A DNA stretch of 11,243 nt from Methylomonas sp. (GCF_023228165.1 NZ_JALOBS010000064.1:1-11243), one strand, 5' to 3'. Shown: positions 1 to 7,739, counted from the first letter of the stretch. Notes: a model not told the origin generated them from the sequence alone. Translations and numbers: made by a program.

Positions 1-153
1 ACACCGAACACGGATACCGGCTCGACTGCCGAGGCCGAGCAAGAAACACCGCATACCGAACAGCATGAGGTGGCGGAAGTTAACGGTCCGAAAGGGCCGG
101 AGCCCACGCGTTACGGCGATTGGGAACGAAAGGGGCGCTGCGTCGATTTCTAG
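1..153 (+). CDS. SDHAF4/Sdh8-like succinate dehydrogenase assembly factor (DUF1674), C-terminal part
   Basis: This is an open frame from the left window edge to a TAG at 151-153, giving the last 50 residues of a protein whose start lies outside the window. The final 19 residues, GPEPTRYGDWERKGRCVDF, carry the signature of the DUF1674/SDHAF4 family (G-P-x-P-T-R-Y-G-D-W-E-x-K-G-x-C-x-D-F at the very C-terminus). The preceding ~30 residues are low-complexity, acidic and rich in Thr, Glu and Ala, as expected for the disordered N-terminal part of this family. In eukaryotes the factor (yeast Sdh8) binds the flavinylated SDHA subunit and shields it until SDHB joins; the same role here is inferred. 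The gene ends 33 bases before sdhC on the same strand, which supports a shared transcript and the functional link. The frame has no ORF of its own in the window because its start codon is missing. Confidence 0.88.
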   Translation, partial: TPNTDTGSTAEAEQETPHTEQHEVAEVNGPKGPEPTRYGDWERKGRCVDF

Positions 154-186
154 GCAGCGTTTTTCAAATCAAGTATAGGGTAAACC

Positions 187-558
187 ATGTCAGCCAACCG
201 ACCACTTTCTCCCCACCTGCAAGTTTATCGTTTGCCCTTAACCGGCTTGATATCCATCACTCATCGTATGACCGGCGTCCTGTTGTCGATGGGTTTGTTG
301 TTATTCGTTTATGTGCTGCTTGCCATCGCCGCCGGTGAGTCAACTTACCTGGACATGCAGGCATTTATGTCGTTCTGGCTGTTCAAGCTGGTGTATTGGG
401 GGTTTGTTTATGCCCTGTTCTTCCATTTATGTCACGGTATTCGGCATTTGATTTGGGATGTAGGCAAAACTTTCGATCGTGCCACCATGAATAGATATGC
501 ACTGATCGAGCTGGGCTGTTCGGCAATCTTGACATTCGCCGCCTTTTTACTTTTTTAA
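187..558 (+). CDS. sdhC: Succinate dehydrogenase cytochrome b556 subunit SdhC
   Basis: This is the 123-residue large membrane anchor of succinate:quinone oxidoreductase in the cytoplasmic membrane. It opens with RPLSPHLQVYRLPLTG (residues 5-20) and then SITHRMTG, the conserved SdhC N-terminal signature. Ser23 and Arg27 align with the quinone-site residues Ser27 and Arg31 of E. coli SdhC. Three hydrophobic segments lie at about 28-49, 63-85 and 103-123. His80, in FFHLCHGIRHLIWDVG, aligns with the E. coli heme b ligand His84, followed by the conserved GIRH. The ATG at 187 is preceded by AGGG at 177-180. The next gene, sdhD, starts 12 bases after the stop. The wording of the N-terminal motif is closer to alphaproteobacterial and mitochondrial SdhC than to the E. 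coli protein. Length is normal for the family. Confidence 0.95.
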   Translation: MSANRPLSPHLQVYRLPLTGLISITHRMTGVLLSMGLLLFVYVLLAIAAGESTYLDMQAFMSFWLFKLVYWGFVYALFFHLCHGIRHLIWDVGKTFDRATMNRYALIELGCSAILTFAAFLLF

Positions 559-570
559 TCGGAGTACGCC

Positions 571-939
571 ATGTTTCTCGCCAAAATCGCCGATTGTTTT
601 TCAATTCATAATGCCACCGGCCATTTCTGGTACCAGCGGGTTACGGCGCTAGCGTTAATTCCCTTATCGGTATGGTTGCTTTTGTTGCTTAATAAAGCGC
701 TCACCGCGCCCTACGCGGACACTGTGGCTTGGCTAACATCGCCTATCAATGCCTCGGCCATCATTGCCTGGACAGTGGCCGTAATTTTTCATGCCGCATT
801 GGGTGTGCAGGTCGTTATCGAAGATTATGTTTCCAGCCTGTCTACTCGGCATTTAGCGATACGTGCGACTAATTTAATTTTTCTAGCATTGGGCGTTGCG
901 GCTTTAGTTGCAATTTTCTTCATTCTTATTGATAGGTAA
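571..939 (+). CDS. sdhD: Succinate dehydrogenase hydrophobic membrane anchor SdhD
   Basis: This 122-residue protein is the second membrane anchor, sharing heme b and the quinone site with SdhC. Three hydrophobic helices are visible at about 22-41, 62-84 and 94-119. His74 in FHAALGVQVVIEDY matches the position of the SdhD heme ligand (His71 in E. coli), and Asp85-Tyr86 fall 11-12 residues later, exactly as E. coli Asp82-Tyr83 do; the Tyr contacts quinone. The N-terminal stretch GHFWYQRVTALALIPLSVW (17-35) is typical of alphaproteobacterial-type SdhD and differs clearly from the E. coli sequence. GGAG at 561-564 is a good ribosome binding site for the ATG at 571. The stop TAA at 937-939 is three bases from the sdhA start, so translation of the two is probably coupled. 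Confidence 0.94.
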   Translation: MFLAKIADCFSIHNATGHFWYQRVTALALIPLSVWLLLLLNKALTAPYADTVAWLTSPINASAIIAWTVAVIFHAALGVQVVIEDYVSSLSTRHLAIRATNLIFLALGVAALVAIFFILIDR

Positions 940-942
940 TCC

Positions 943-2727
943 ATGGCCTCAGCGTATAACATCATTGAACACCAACATGACGTGGTAGTGGTTGGCGCCG
1001 GCGGCGCCGGCTTGCGTGCCACCTTCGGCATGGTGGAAAAAGGCCTAAAGACTGCCTGTATTACCAAAGTTTTTCCTACCCGTAGTCATACCGTTGCCGC
1101 GCAAGGCGGCATCAGTGCGGCTTTGGGTAACATGGGCGAAGACGACTGGCGTTTTCATATGTACGACACCGTCAAGGGATCCGACTGGCTGGGCGATCAG
1201 GATGCCATCGAATATATGTGCAGAGAGGCGATCCCGGCCATCATCGAACTGGAACACTACGGCGTGCCGTTTTCCAGAACCCCGGAAGGCAAAATTTATC
1301 AACGTGCGTTCGGCGGCATGTCCACACATTACGGCAAAGGGCAGGCGCAACGCACTTGCGCGGCTGCCGACGTGACCGGGCATGCCATTCTGCATACCTT
1401 GTATCAACAAGCCTTAAAGCATCATGCGGAATTTTTCGTCGAATACATAGCCCTGGATTTAATTATGGAAGGCGGCGAATGCCGTGGCGTGCTGGCTTGG
1501 TGTCTGGACGATGGTTCGATTCATTTGTTTCGCGGCCATCAAACCGTGTTGGCTACCGGCGGTTACGGACGTACCTTCCTGTCCTGTACCTCGGCACACA
1601 CCGTGACCGGCGACGGTAACGGCATGGCCTTGCGGGCCGGTTTACCGTTGCAGGATATGGAATTCGTGCAATTCCATCCTACCGGCATTTACGGTTCCGG
1701 CTGTTTGATGACGGAAGGCGCGCGCGGGGAGGGCGGTTACCTGACCAATTCGGAAGGCGAAGCCTTTATGGTTAAATATGCGCCGCATGTCAAAGACTTG
1801 GCCTCGCGCGACGTGGTGAGCCGTGCCATCACCATAGAACTCAACGCCGGCCGAGGCGTGGGCCCTAAAAAGGATCATGTTTATCTGCATCTGGAACATT
1901 TGGATCCGGCCATCATTCACGAGCGCTTGCCCGGTATTACCGAAACCGCCCGTATTTTTGCCGGCGTCGATGCCACCAAGCAACCGATCCCGGTACTACC
2001 GACCGTGCATTACAACATGGGCGGGATTCCAACCAATTACAAAGCCGAAGTCGTCACCTTAAAAGACGGCAATCCGGATTATGTGGTGCCCGGCCTGATG
2101 GCGATCGGCGAGACGGCCTGCGTGTCGGTTCACGGTGCCAATCGGTTAGGTTCCAACTCGTTACTGGATTTGGTGGTGTTCGGGCGTGCGGCGGCTATTC
2201 GATGCACCGAATTGATCAAACCCGGCATGCCGCATAAACCGTTGGCAAAAGATGCCACCGACACGGCCTTGACCCGATTCGACAAAATTCGCCACGCCAA
2301 TGGCAACCGTTCCACGGCCCAAATACGCCTGGACATGCAAAACACTATGCAATCCAAAGCGGCGGTATTTAGAACCGAAAAAACCTTACAGGAAGGTATA
2401 CAGCGCATGGGCGAAGTGGCCGCCTCGTTTGAGGATGTGAAAGTCGGCGACAAATCCCTAATCTGGAATACCGATCTGGTGGAAACATTGGAACTGGATA
2501 ATCTGCTGGGACAGGCCCAAGTTACCATCACGGCGGCCGGCAATCGCCAGGAGAGCCGCGGCGGTCATGCCCGCGAGGATTTTCCTAAGCGCGATGATGA
2601 AAACTGGATGAAACATACGCTGACCTGGCGGGAAAACAATCAAGTCAAAATCGATTACCGGCCGGTCCATTTGTATACATTGACCGACGAAGTTGACGTT
2701 GTAGCGCCTAAAGAGAGGGTTTACTAA
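943..2727 (+). CDS. sdhA: Succinate dehydrogenase flavoprotein subunit SdhA
   Basis: This 594-residue catalytic subunit oxidises succinate to fumarate through covalently bound FAD on the cytoplasmic face. The FAD dinucleotide-binding loop is VVVGAGGAGLRA (about 15-26). His49 in TRSHTVAAQGG is the covalent FAD attachment residue. Other hallmarks are HPTG (245-248), TEGARGEGG (257-265), Arg289 in ASRDVVSR (aligning with the catalytic Arg286 of E. coli SdhA), His356 in HYNMGG, and GANRLGSNSLLDL (398-410). YGKGQAQRTCAAAD and RLGSNSLLD read like alphaproteobacterial/mitochondrial SDHA; E. coli differs at both places. The length is normal. The ATG at 943 is three bases past the sdhD stop, with AGG at 934-936. 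The gene overlaps sdhB by one base (TAATG). SdhE, encoded downstream, is expected to flavinylate it. Confidence 0.98.
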   Translation: MASAYNIIEHQHDVVVVGAGGAGLRATFGMVEKGLKTACITKVFPTRSHTVAAQGGISAALGNMGEDDWRFHMYDTVKGSDWLGDQDAIEYMCREAIPAIIELEHYGVPFSRTPEGKIYQRAFGGMSTHYGKGQAQRTCAAADVTGHAILHTLYQQALKHHAEFFVEYIALDLIMEGGECRGVLAWCLDDGSIHLFRGHQTVLATGGYGRTFLSCTSAHTVTGDGNGMALRAGLPLQDMEFVQFHPTGIYGSGCLMTEGARGEGGYLTNSEGEAFMVKYAPHVKDLASRDVVSRAITIELNAGRGVGPKKDHVYLHLEHLDPAIIHERLPGITETARIFAGVDATKQPIPVLPTVHYNMGGIPTNYKAEVVTLKDGNPDYVVPGLMAIGETACVSVHGANRLGSNSLLDLVVFGRAAAIRCTELIKPGMPHKPLAKDATDTALTRFDKIRHANGNRSTAQIRLDMQNTMQSKAAVFRTEKTLQEGIQRMGEVAASFEDVKVGDKSLIWNTDLVETLELDNLLGQAQVTITAAGNRQESRGGHAREDFPKRDDENWMKHTLTWRENNQVKIDYRPVHLYTLTDEVDVVAPKERVY

Positions 2728-3509
2728 TGGTTGAATTTACGCTGCCCCAAAATTCGGTGGTTAAAAAAGGCAAAACCTTTAAAGCCGCTGGTGCTACCAA
2801 TATCCGCAATTTCGAAGTGTATCGTTGGAACCCCGATGCGGGTGAAAACCCGCGTATCGATACCTATGAAATCGATATGGATCATTGTGGCCCGATGGTG
2901 CTGGACGCCATTTTAAAAATCAAAAACGAAATCGACAGCGGTCTGACTTTTCGGCGTTCCTGCCGGGAAGGCGTGTGCGGATCCTGTGCCATGAACATCA
3001 ACGGCAAAAACACCTTGGCCTGCACCAAAGCGATTGCCGATTACAAAGGTACCGTGAAAATCTTCCCGTTGCCGCATATGGCGGTGGTTAAGGATTTGGT
3101 CGCGGATATGAGTCATTTCTTCGAGCAATACACATCCATCAAACCCTGGTTGACCAATGATGCCGAACCGCCGGCCGACGCTGAACGCCTGCAAAGCCGG
3201 GACGAGCGGGCCAAACTGGATGGTTTGTACGAATGCGTGCTGTGCGCCTGCTGTTCGACCAGTTGCCCCAGTTATTGGTGGAACAGCGATAAATACCTCG
3301 GCCCTGCCGTCTTGCTGCAAGCCTACCGCTGGCTGGCGGATAGCCGCGATACCAACGATCAGGAGCGCTTGGACGAACTGAATGAGTCGTTCAAACTCTA
3401 CCGCTGCCATACCATCATGAATTGCACCGATACTTGTCCGAAAGGGCTCAATCCGGCTAAAGCCATTGCGGAAATCAAAAAACAATTGGTACAACGCGAC
3501 CATTCATGA
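2727..3509 (+). CDS. sdhB: Succinate dehydrogenase iron-sulfur subunit SdhB
   Basis: This 260-residue subunit carries electrons from the FAD of SdhA to quinone through three iron-sulfur clusters. The N-terminal ferredoxin domain has the [2Fe-2S] ligands Cys79, Cys84, Cys87 and Cys99. The C-terminal domain has Cys170, Cys173, Cys176 and Cys237, matching the [4Fe-4S] ligands of E. coli SdhB, and Cys180, Cys227 and Cys233, matching the [3Fe-4S] ligands. The two motif blocks are CVLCACCSTSCP and CHTIMNCTDTCPKG. All eleven ligands are present, so the chain looks intact. The start codon overlaps the sdhA stop (TAATG at 2725-2729), with a strong GAGAGGG upstream inside sdhA. The end overlaps sdhE by four bases (ATGA). 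The N-terminus is ~20 residues longer than in E. coli SdhB, as in alphaproteobacterial forms. Confidence 0.98.
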   Translation: MVEFTLPQNSVVKKGKTFKAAGATNIRNFEVYRWNPDAGENPRIDTYEIDMDHCGPMVLDAILKIKNEIDSGLTFRRSCREGVCGSCAMNINGKNTLACTKAIADYKGTVKIFPLPHMAVVKDLVADMSHFFEQYTSIKPWLTNDAEPPADAERLQSRDERAKLDGLYECVLCACCSTSCPSYWWNSDKYLGPAVLLQAYRWLADSRDTNDQERLDELNESFKLYRCHTIMNCTDTCPKGLNPAKAIAEIKKQLVQRDHS

Positions 3510-3751
3510 GTGAGCTTAACAAGCTGCGCTGGCGCTGCCGGCGCGGCACTTTGGAGCTGGATTTGTTACTGCTTCGCTATCTGGAAAACGCTTTCCTGTC
3601 CGCCGAGCCGGGCGAACAGCAGGCTTTTTTACAACTGCTGGATTGTGAAGATACCGAATTAATGCGTTATTTGATGGGGGAGAGCATACCCGCACGTTCC
3701 GCCCTGGTGCCTCTTGTTAGCAAGATCCGCGCATTGCCTGTTCGGCAATAG
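3506..3751 (+). CDS. sdhE: FAD assembly factor SdhE (antitoxin CptB / DUF339 family)
   Basis: This small 81-residue helical cytoplasmic protein promotes covalent attachment of FAD to SdhA. The defining RGxxE motif is present as RGTLE (residues 13-17, followed by LD), and a second conserved stretch, LLDCEDTELMRYLMGE, matches the family's usual D-x2-L-x2-(W/Y)-L-x-G pattern. Homologues are generally 80-95 residues, so it is full length. It overlaps the end of sdhB by four bases (ATGA at 3506-3509), which strongly suggests translational coupling with the enzyme it matures. In E. coli the gene is not in the sdh operon, so its position here is informative. A short hairpin overlaps the stop codon. 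Confidence 0.93.
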   Translation: MSELNKLRWRCRRGTLELDLLLLRYLENAFLSAEPGEQQAFLQLLDCEDTELMRYLMGESIPARSALVPLVSKIRALPVRQ

Positions 3752-3760
3752 CTGTTTGCC
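3733..3760 (+). other. Overlapping, mutually exclusive short hairpins at the sdhE / lipoprotein-gene junction
   Basis: ATTGCC (3733-3738) can pair with GGCAAT (3744-3749) across a 5-base loop. The same GGCAA (3744-3748) can instead pair with TTGCC (3756-3760) across a 7-base loop. The first stem covers the last codons and first stop base of sdhE. No clear T-run follows, so this is not a convincing intrinsic terminator. It could affect mRNA processing or the expression of the lipoprotein gene, or simply be chance. Confidence 0.3.
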
Positions 3761-3780
3761 GAGCATGATCCGTTGGTTTT

Positions 3781-3785
3781 GGAGG
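3781..3785 (+). promoter_or_regulatory. Ribosome binding site GGAGG of the lipoprotein gene
   Basis: GGAGG lies six bases before the ATG at 3792. It decides the start in favour of 3792 over an upstream in-frame ATG at 3714, which lies inside sdhE and has no comparable site. The downstream choice also leaves a lipoprotein signal peptide directly at the N-terminus. Confidence 0.8.
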
Positions 3786-3791
3786 TCTGTT

Positions 3792-4961
3792 ATGCCGACA
3801 CATAAATTAACTATCCATGTTGCGGTTCTGTCGCTTTTGATACTGTCTGGTTGTAGCACGATGGATGCGCCTTCGCAGCTTGGGCAACTGGACCGTATTA
3901 ACGGCTTTCAACTACCCTTGGCCATCACGCCGTCGGTCGATCCGGTTGAGTTTGCCGATTGCATGGCGCCTGCAACGGCAAACGTAAAGCTAGGCTTTGG
4001 GCAAATGATCGATAAGCTAAAAGCGCATTCGGAAAATGGCTTATTGCTGAATCAATTAGGCCTATTCGATAAACCCAGTCTTGCGGAACATGCCCTGCAA
4101 GCCAGGACGCATTTACGAAACTTAGTCGACCATTTTACCGCCAATCTTATTATTTCCGATCTGGTCGGCATGCCGGACAGCGTTATTAGCGAAAAAATCC
4201 GCCAAAAAGCCGAGAAAATCGTTGAATACATTCAGCAACATCCGATCGATTCGGAGCAAGACCTGCTATTGCTGAAAAAGCTTAGCCGCGCCTATTTAAC
4301 CGCTTATTTCATTAAGCCGGTGGACTTCACTCAACTGCGGAGCGAAGACGAACAAGACTTGCGCGCCGACATTGCGGGTATTTTACAACACAATCCTAAC
4401 CATCCAAAGGTGAATGCCTTGCTGGATATGCTGCAGCCTAGATTAAGACCCGCCGGCTTGAAGGTCGCCGGATTTATCGACCGGGACGGTAGCCAATTCG
4501 GCTTTTCGGGAGGATCCGGCAGCGCGGACAACTTGAAGGTGGATCATAGTCAAATCGGTGCCGATGTGATGCGCATCTTTCTGGATGCCATGCGCGATAC
4601 GTTGGCGCCATTACCGGTGCTGGCTTACTCGACTGCCGGCCAGCAGCCAACCGAATTCGATGTGATGGCCTTTCAAACCGCGGATCAACCCATCGCTTTT
4701 GACTGGCATATGGACAGGCATAATCAATCCAAGGCGATACACTTGAGCCTCACGGCGCAGCAGTTCGAGTATATCCAGGCCTTAGCCAAACAAGCGGAAG
4801 CATCCGCGGCCAGTAGTGTCGGCAAGGCCATTCGCGGCGGCGCGTTTGGCTCTTTGAATAACGAAGCGATAGCCCGGCAACTTGAAACCGCCGCCGGCGT
4901 ATTGGCCAGACACGTCACCGAGCGTTCCCAATGGTGCTTGTTGGCGCAAGGAAAGCTTTAA
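3792..4961 (+). CDS. Predicted lipoprotein of unknown function, downstream of sdhE
   Basis: The product is 389 residues when started at the GGAGG-preceded ATG. It begins with a classical lipoprotein signal: a His/Lys-containing start, a hydrophobic core VAVLSLLIL and the lipobox Leu18-Ser19-Gly20-Cys21. Residue +2 is Ser, which favours outer-membrane sorting in Gram-negative bacteria. The mature chain is mostly predicted helix (roughly 60-215), including a long charged helix around 130-165. A glycine/serine-rich patch, GFSGGSGSA (237-245), follows the phrase AGFIDRDGSQF, and a second Ala-rich helical stretch lies near 325-375. Only two further cysteines are visible, Cys57 and Cys382, which could form a disulfide. 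I recognise no family or catalytic motif, so no function is proposed. The gene follows sdhE by 40 bases on the same strand and may be read through from the sdh operon. acnA converges on its 3' end. Confidence 0.8.
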   Translation: MPTHKLTIHVAVLSLLILSGCSTMDAPSQLGQLDRINGFQLPLAITPSVDPVEFADCMAPATANVKLGFGQMIDKLKAHSENGLLLNQLGLFDKPSLAEHALQARTHLRNLVDHFTANLIISDLVGMPDSVISEKIRQKAEKIVEYIQQHPIDSEQDLLLLKKLSRAYLTAYFIKPVDFTQLRSEDEQDLRADIAGILQHNPNHPKVNALLDMLQPRLRPAGLKVAGFIDRDGSQFGFSGGSGSADNLKVDHSQIGADVMRIFLDAMRDTLAPLPVLAYSTAGQQPTEFDVMAFQTADQPIAFDWHMDRHNQSKAIHLSLTAQQFEYIQALAKQAEASAASSVGKAIRGGAFGSLNNEAIARQLETAAGVLARHVTERSQWCLLAQGKL

Positions 4962-5051
4962 CCACATTACTAACCATTCGTCGGTTTCGTATCGGCGTAT
5001 TTTGGCCGGTTGTGTTTTTCTCCTTTCTTATGGCGATGAATCGGATGGATG
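4962..5051. other. Convergent intergenic region between the lipoprotein gene and acnA
   Basis: These 90 bases separate the two convergent stops. A bidirectional terminator would be expected, but I see no compact GC-rich stem followed by a T-run. There is a TTTTT at about 5013-5017, and only a weak, long-looped pairing possibility between ATTCGTCG and CGATGAAT. Confidence 0.4.
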
Positions 5052-7739
5052 TCAGGTAGACAATAATGTCTTTAGGACAGTACACAGAATGCCGCCGTCC
5101 CGATAGTATTGAACCTCTATCGGGGTGTCTATCCGGCTTAGGGTTTTGAACTGGGTGACGGTGCCGTCGATGCTGGTAGCCGCGACCTCTATCTGTTGCT
5201 GCGGCAAGTTATCGTAGCGGATATCGATAGCGAAGGTTTCGCTACCGTTTAATCCCAAACTTGCCGCGCTGTCTCCCGGCATAAATTGCAAGGGCAAAAT
5301 CCCCATGCCGATCAGGTTGCTGCGATGGATGCGTTCAAAACTTTCCGCCAAGACTGCCTTTACGCCTTGCAGATACGGACCCTTTGCGGCCCAGTCCCGC
5401 GACGAGCCGGAGCCGTATTCCTTGCCCGCCAGTATACATAGCGGTATGCCGGCTTGTTTATATCGCATCGCGGCATCGAAAATACTTATTCTGTCGCCGT
5501 TGGGGTGATACACGGTGAGATTACCCTCTATACCGGGCACCAGCATGTTGCGAATCCGGATGTTGGCGAAAGTGCCCCGGCTCATGACTTGATCATTGCC
5601 GCGCCGCGAACCGTAACTGTTCCAGTCCGGTTGTGGTACGCCGTTTTCCGTCAGGTAGCGCGCGGCCGGCGAATCGGCAGCGATTTGACCGGCCGGCGAA
5701 ATGTGATCGGTAGTTACCGAATCACCGAACATGGCCAACACCCGTAGCCCGTTCAGCGGCTTGATAATCTGGGTTTGTCGGTCGATGCCGGAAAAGAACG
5801 GCGGTTTGCGGATATAGGTGGAATCCTCTTGCCACGGGTACAGTTCCGACTGGCTGACCTCGATATTTCGCCAAGTTTGACTGCCGGCAAAGATATTGGC
5901 GTATTTTTCCCGAAATATATCCGGCGTTACAAACCGGCTTATCGTTTCGCTGATTTCGGCATTGCTGGGCCAAATATCGCGCAGAAATACCGGCTGACCG
6001 GTTATATCCGTACCGATAGGGTCACGACTGATGTCTATGGCTGTTGATCCGGCCAGGGCGTAAGCCACTACCAGCGGCGGCGAGGCCAGATAATTGGTCT
6101 TGGTCAAAGGATGCACGCGGCCTTCAAAATTTCGATTACCGGATAGTACAGCCGACACGACCAGCTGGTTTTCGACAATTGCTTGTTCCACGGCCGGATC
6201 CAGTGGCCCGGAATTACCGATGCAGGTGGTACACCCATAACCCACCAGATAAAACCCCAGTTGCTCCAGATAGGGTATCAAGCCGGATTTAGTTAGATAT
6301 TCCGTCACTACCATCGAACCGGGCGCCAATGATGTCTTTACATAATTTTTAACTTTTAGTCCTTTCTCGACGGCTTTTTTAGCCAACAGTCCGGCCGCCA
6401 GCATCACGGAGGGATTACTGGTATTGGTGCAAGAGGTGATCGCGGCAATCACTACCGCACCGTGGGTAATCGGCTCGCTGCTACCGTGGTTTGATACCGT
6501 GCCCTGGCGTGCCAGGTCGCTCTCGGTCAGGCCCATGCCTTGATTGCCCACCGGCGCGCATAACATTTGCCGGTAAGTCGGGCCAAGTTGACTCAACAGA
6601 ATACGGTCTTGCGGCCGTTTCGGGCCGGCCAGCGCGGGCTCGATACCGGCCAGATCGACTTCCAAGACTTGGCTGAATTCCGGGTCCGGCGTGGTGTCGC
6701 TACGAAACAGACCTTGTTGTTTGGCGTAACGTTCAGTGAGTGCGATGTGTTCGTCGCTGCGTCCGGTAAGCCGCATATAAGCTAGCGTTGCGTTGTCGAT
6801 TGGAAAGTAACTCACCGTCGCGCCTTGTTCGGGCGCCATATTGCTGATAGTGGCTCTGTCCGGCACGCTCATGGCAGTCAAGCCGGCTCCGTAAAACTCC
6901 ACAAATTTACCGACTACACCAACCTCCCGGCACAATTCGGTAATTCGCAGCACTAAATCGGTGGCCGTAACCCCGGGCGGTAAACTACCGGTCAGTTTAA
7001 TGCCGACCACATCCGGCACCAGCATGGAGATAGGCTGATCCAGCATTACCGCTTCCGCTTCGATGCCTCCGACCCCCCAGGCCAACACACCCAAGCCATT
7101 AACCATGGGGGTATGCGAATCAGTACCGACGCAGGTATCCGGGTAGCAGACATGCTGGCTGTCGTTGAAGACCACCGAGGACAGATATTCCAGATTGACC
7201 TGGTGGACGATACCGGTGGCCGGCGGGACTACACGGAGGTTACGAAATGCGGATTGCCCCCATTTCAGAAACTGGTAACGTTCGGCATTGCGTTGAAACT
7301 CAATCTCCTCGTTTAACGACAGCGCATTGGCCTTACCGAAATAATCCACCTGTACGGAATGATCGATCACCAGATCGCAGGGAATAAGCGGATTGATTTT
7401 TCCGGGATCGCCTCCCTGTTCGTTCATCGCCTCCCGCATTGCGGCCAGATCAACTAACGCCGGCACGCCGGTAAAATCCTGAAGTACCACTCTGGCCGGC
7501 TTGTAAGGTATTTCCAGTCTTTTTCCGCGCGGCTGCCAGTCGGCCAGACACAACACATCATCCACACTGCTCTCGGAACCGTCGCAATTACGTAATACGG
7601 ATTCCAGGAGAATTTTGATCGTGAACGGCAGGCGCGTCAGTTTTGTCAAGCCGTTGAGTTCAAGCGTGTTTAAGGAATAATAAGTCGCCGAGCCTAGGCC
7701 TAGCGGTTGTAAAGCGCCAAAAGGATCGAGGTTTGCCAT
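5052..7739 (-). CDS. acnA: Aconitate hydratase AcnA (IRP1/AcnA-type aconitase)
   Basis: This 895-residue enzyme isomerises citrate to isocitrate via cis-aconitate with a [4Fe-4S] cluster; E. coli AcnA has 891 residues. The cluster ligands are Cys437 in SCTNTSNPSV and Cys503 and Cys506 in GCTTCIGNSGPL, with the same spacing as Cys435, Cys501 and Cys504 of E. coli AcnA. Other hallmarks are DTCVGTDSHTPMVNGLG in the N-terminal half, GDSVTTDHISPAG in the linker/domain 4 region and GKEYGSGSSRDWAAKG (the swivelling-domain substrate site), so all four domains are present. The start is taken at 7739 because AAGGAG lies at 7747-7752 on this strand and the protein then begins MANLDPFGAL, as expected; an upstream in-frame ATG would add 20 unconserved residues. 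The gene is transcribed towards the sdh cluster and away from the ferritin-like gene. Members of this family can bind RNA when iron-depleted, but nothing here shows that directly. Confidence 0.97.
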   Translation of the reverse strand: MANLDPFGALQPLGLGSATYYSLNTLELNGLTKLTRLPFTIKILLESVLRNCDGSESSVDDVLCLADWQPRGKRLEIPYKPARVVLQDFTGVPALVDLAAMREAMNEQGGDPGKINPLIPCDLVIDHSVQVDYFGKANALSLNEEIEFQRNAERYQFLKWGQSAFRNLRVVPPATGIVHQVNLEYLSSVVFNDSQHVCYPDTCVGTDSHTPMVNGLGVLAWGVGGIEAEAVMLDQPISMLVPDVVGIKLTGSLPPGVTATDLVLRITELCREVGVVGKFVEFYGAGLTAMSVPDRATISNMAPEQGATVSYFPIDNATLAYMRLTGRSDEHIALTERYAKQQGLFRSDTTPDPEFSQVLEVDLAGIEPALAGPKRPQDRILLSQLGPTYRQMLCAPVGNQGMGLTESDLARQGTVSNHGSSEPITHGAVVIAAITSCTNTSNPSVMLAAGLLAKKAVEKGLKVKNYVKTSLAPGSMVVTEYLTKSGLIPYLEQLGFYLVGYGCTTCIGNSGPLDPAVEQAIVENQLVVSAVLSGNRNFEGRVHPLTKTNYLASPPLVVAYALAGSTAIDISRDPIGTDITGQPVFLRDIWPSNAEISETISRFVTPDIFREKYANIFAGSQTWRNIEVSQSELYPWQEDSTYIRKPPFFSGIDRQTQIIKPLNGLRVLAMFGDSVTTDHISPAGQIAADSPAARYLTENGVPQPDWNSYGSRRGNDQVMSRGTFANIRIRNMLVPGIEGNLTVYHPNGDRISIFDAAMRYKQAGIPLCILAGKEYGSGSSRDWAAKGPYLQGVKAVLAESFERIHRSNLIGMGILPLQFMPGDSAASLGLNGSETFAIDIRYDNLPQQQIEVAATSIDGTVTQFKTLSRIDTPIEVQYYRDGGILCTVLKTLLST

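Noticed and set aside
120..338. A 72-residue + strand frame across the sdhC start
   Set aside because: It overlaps the DUF1674 C-terminus and sdhC in another frame; both of those are supported by conserved motifs and this one is not.
2913..3503. A 196-residue open frame on the - strand opposite sdhB
   Set aside because: It lies wholly inside sdhB, whose cluster-ligating cysteines are all conserved. The antisense product has no recognisable domain and no ribosome binding site supports it.
3714..3791. N-terminal extension of the lipoprotein by 26 residues
   Set aside because: The extension overlaps sdhE, lacks a good ribosome binding site and would bury the lipoprotein signal peptide; GGAGG precedes the ATG at 3792.
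4962..5051. Bidirectional terminator between the convergent lipoprotein and acnA genes
   Set aside because: No compact GC-rich stem with a T-tract could be found; only a short T-run and a weak long-looped pairing are present.
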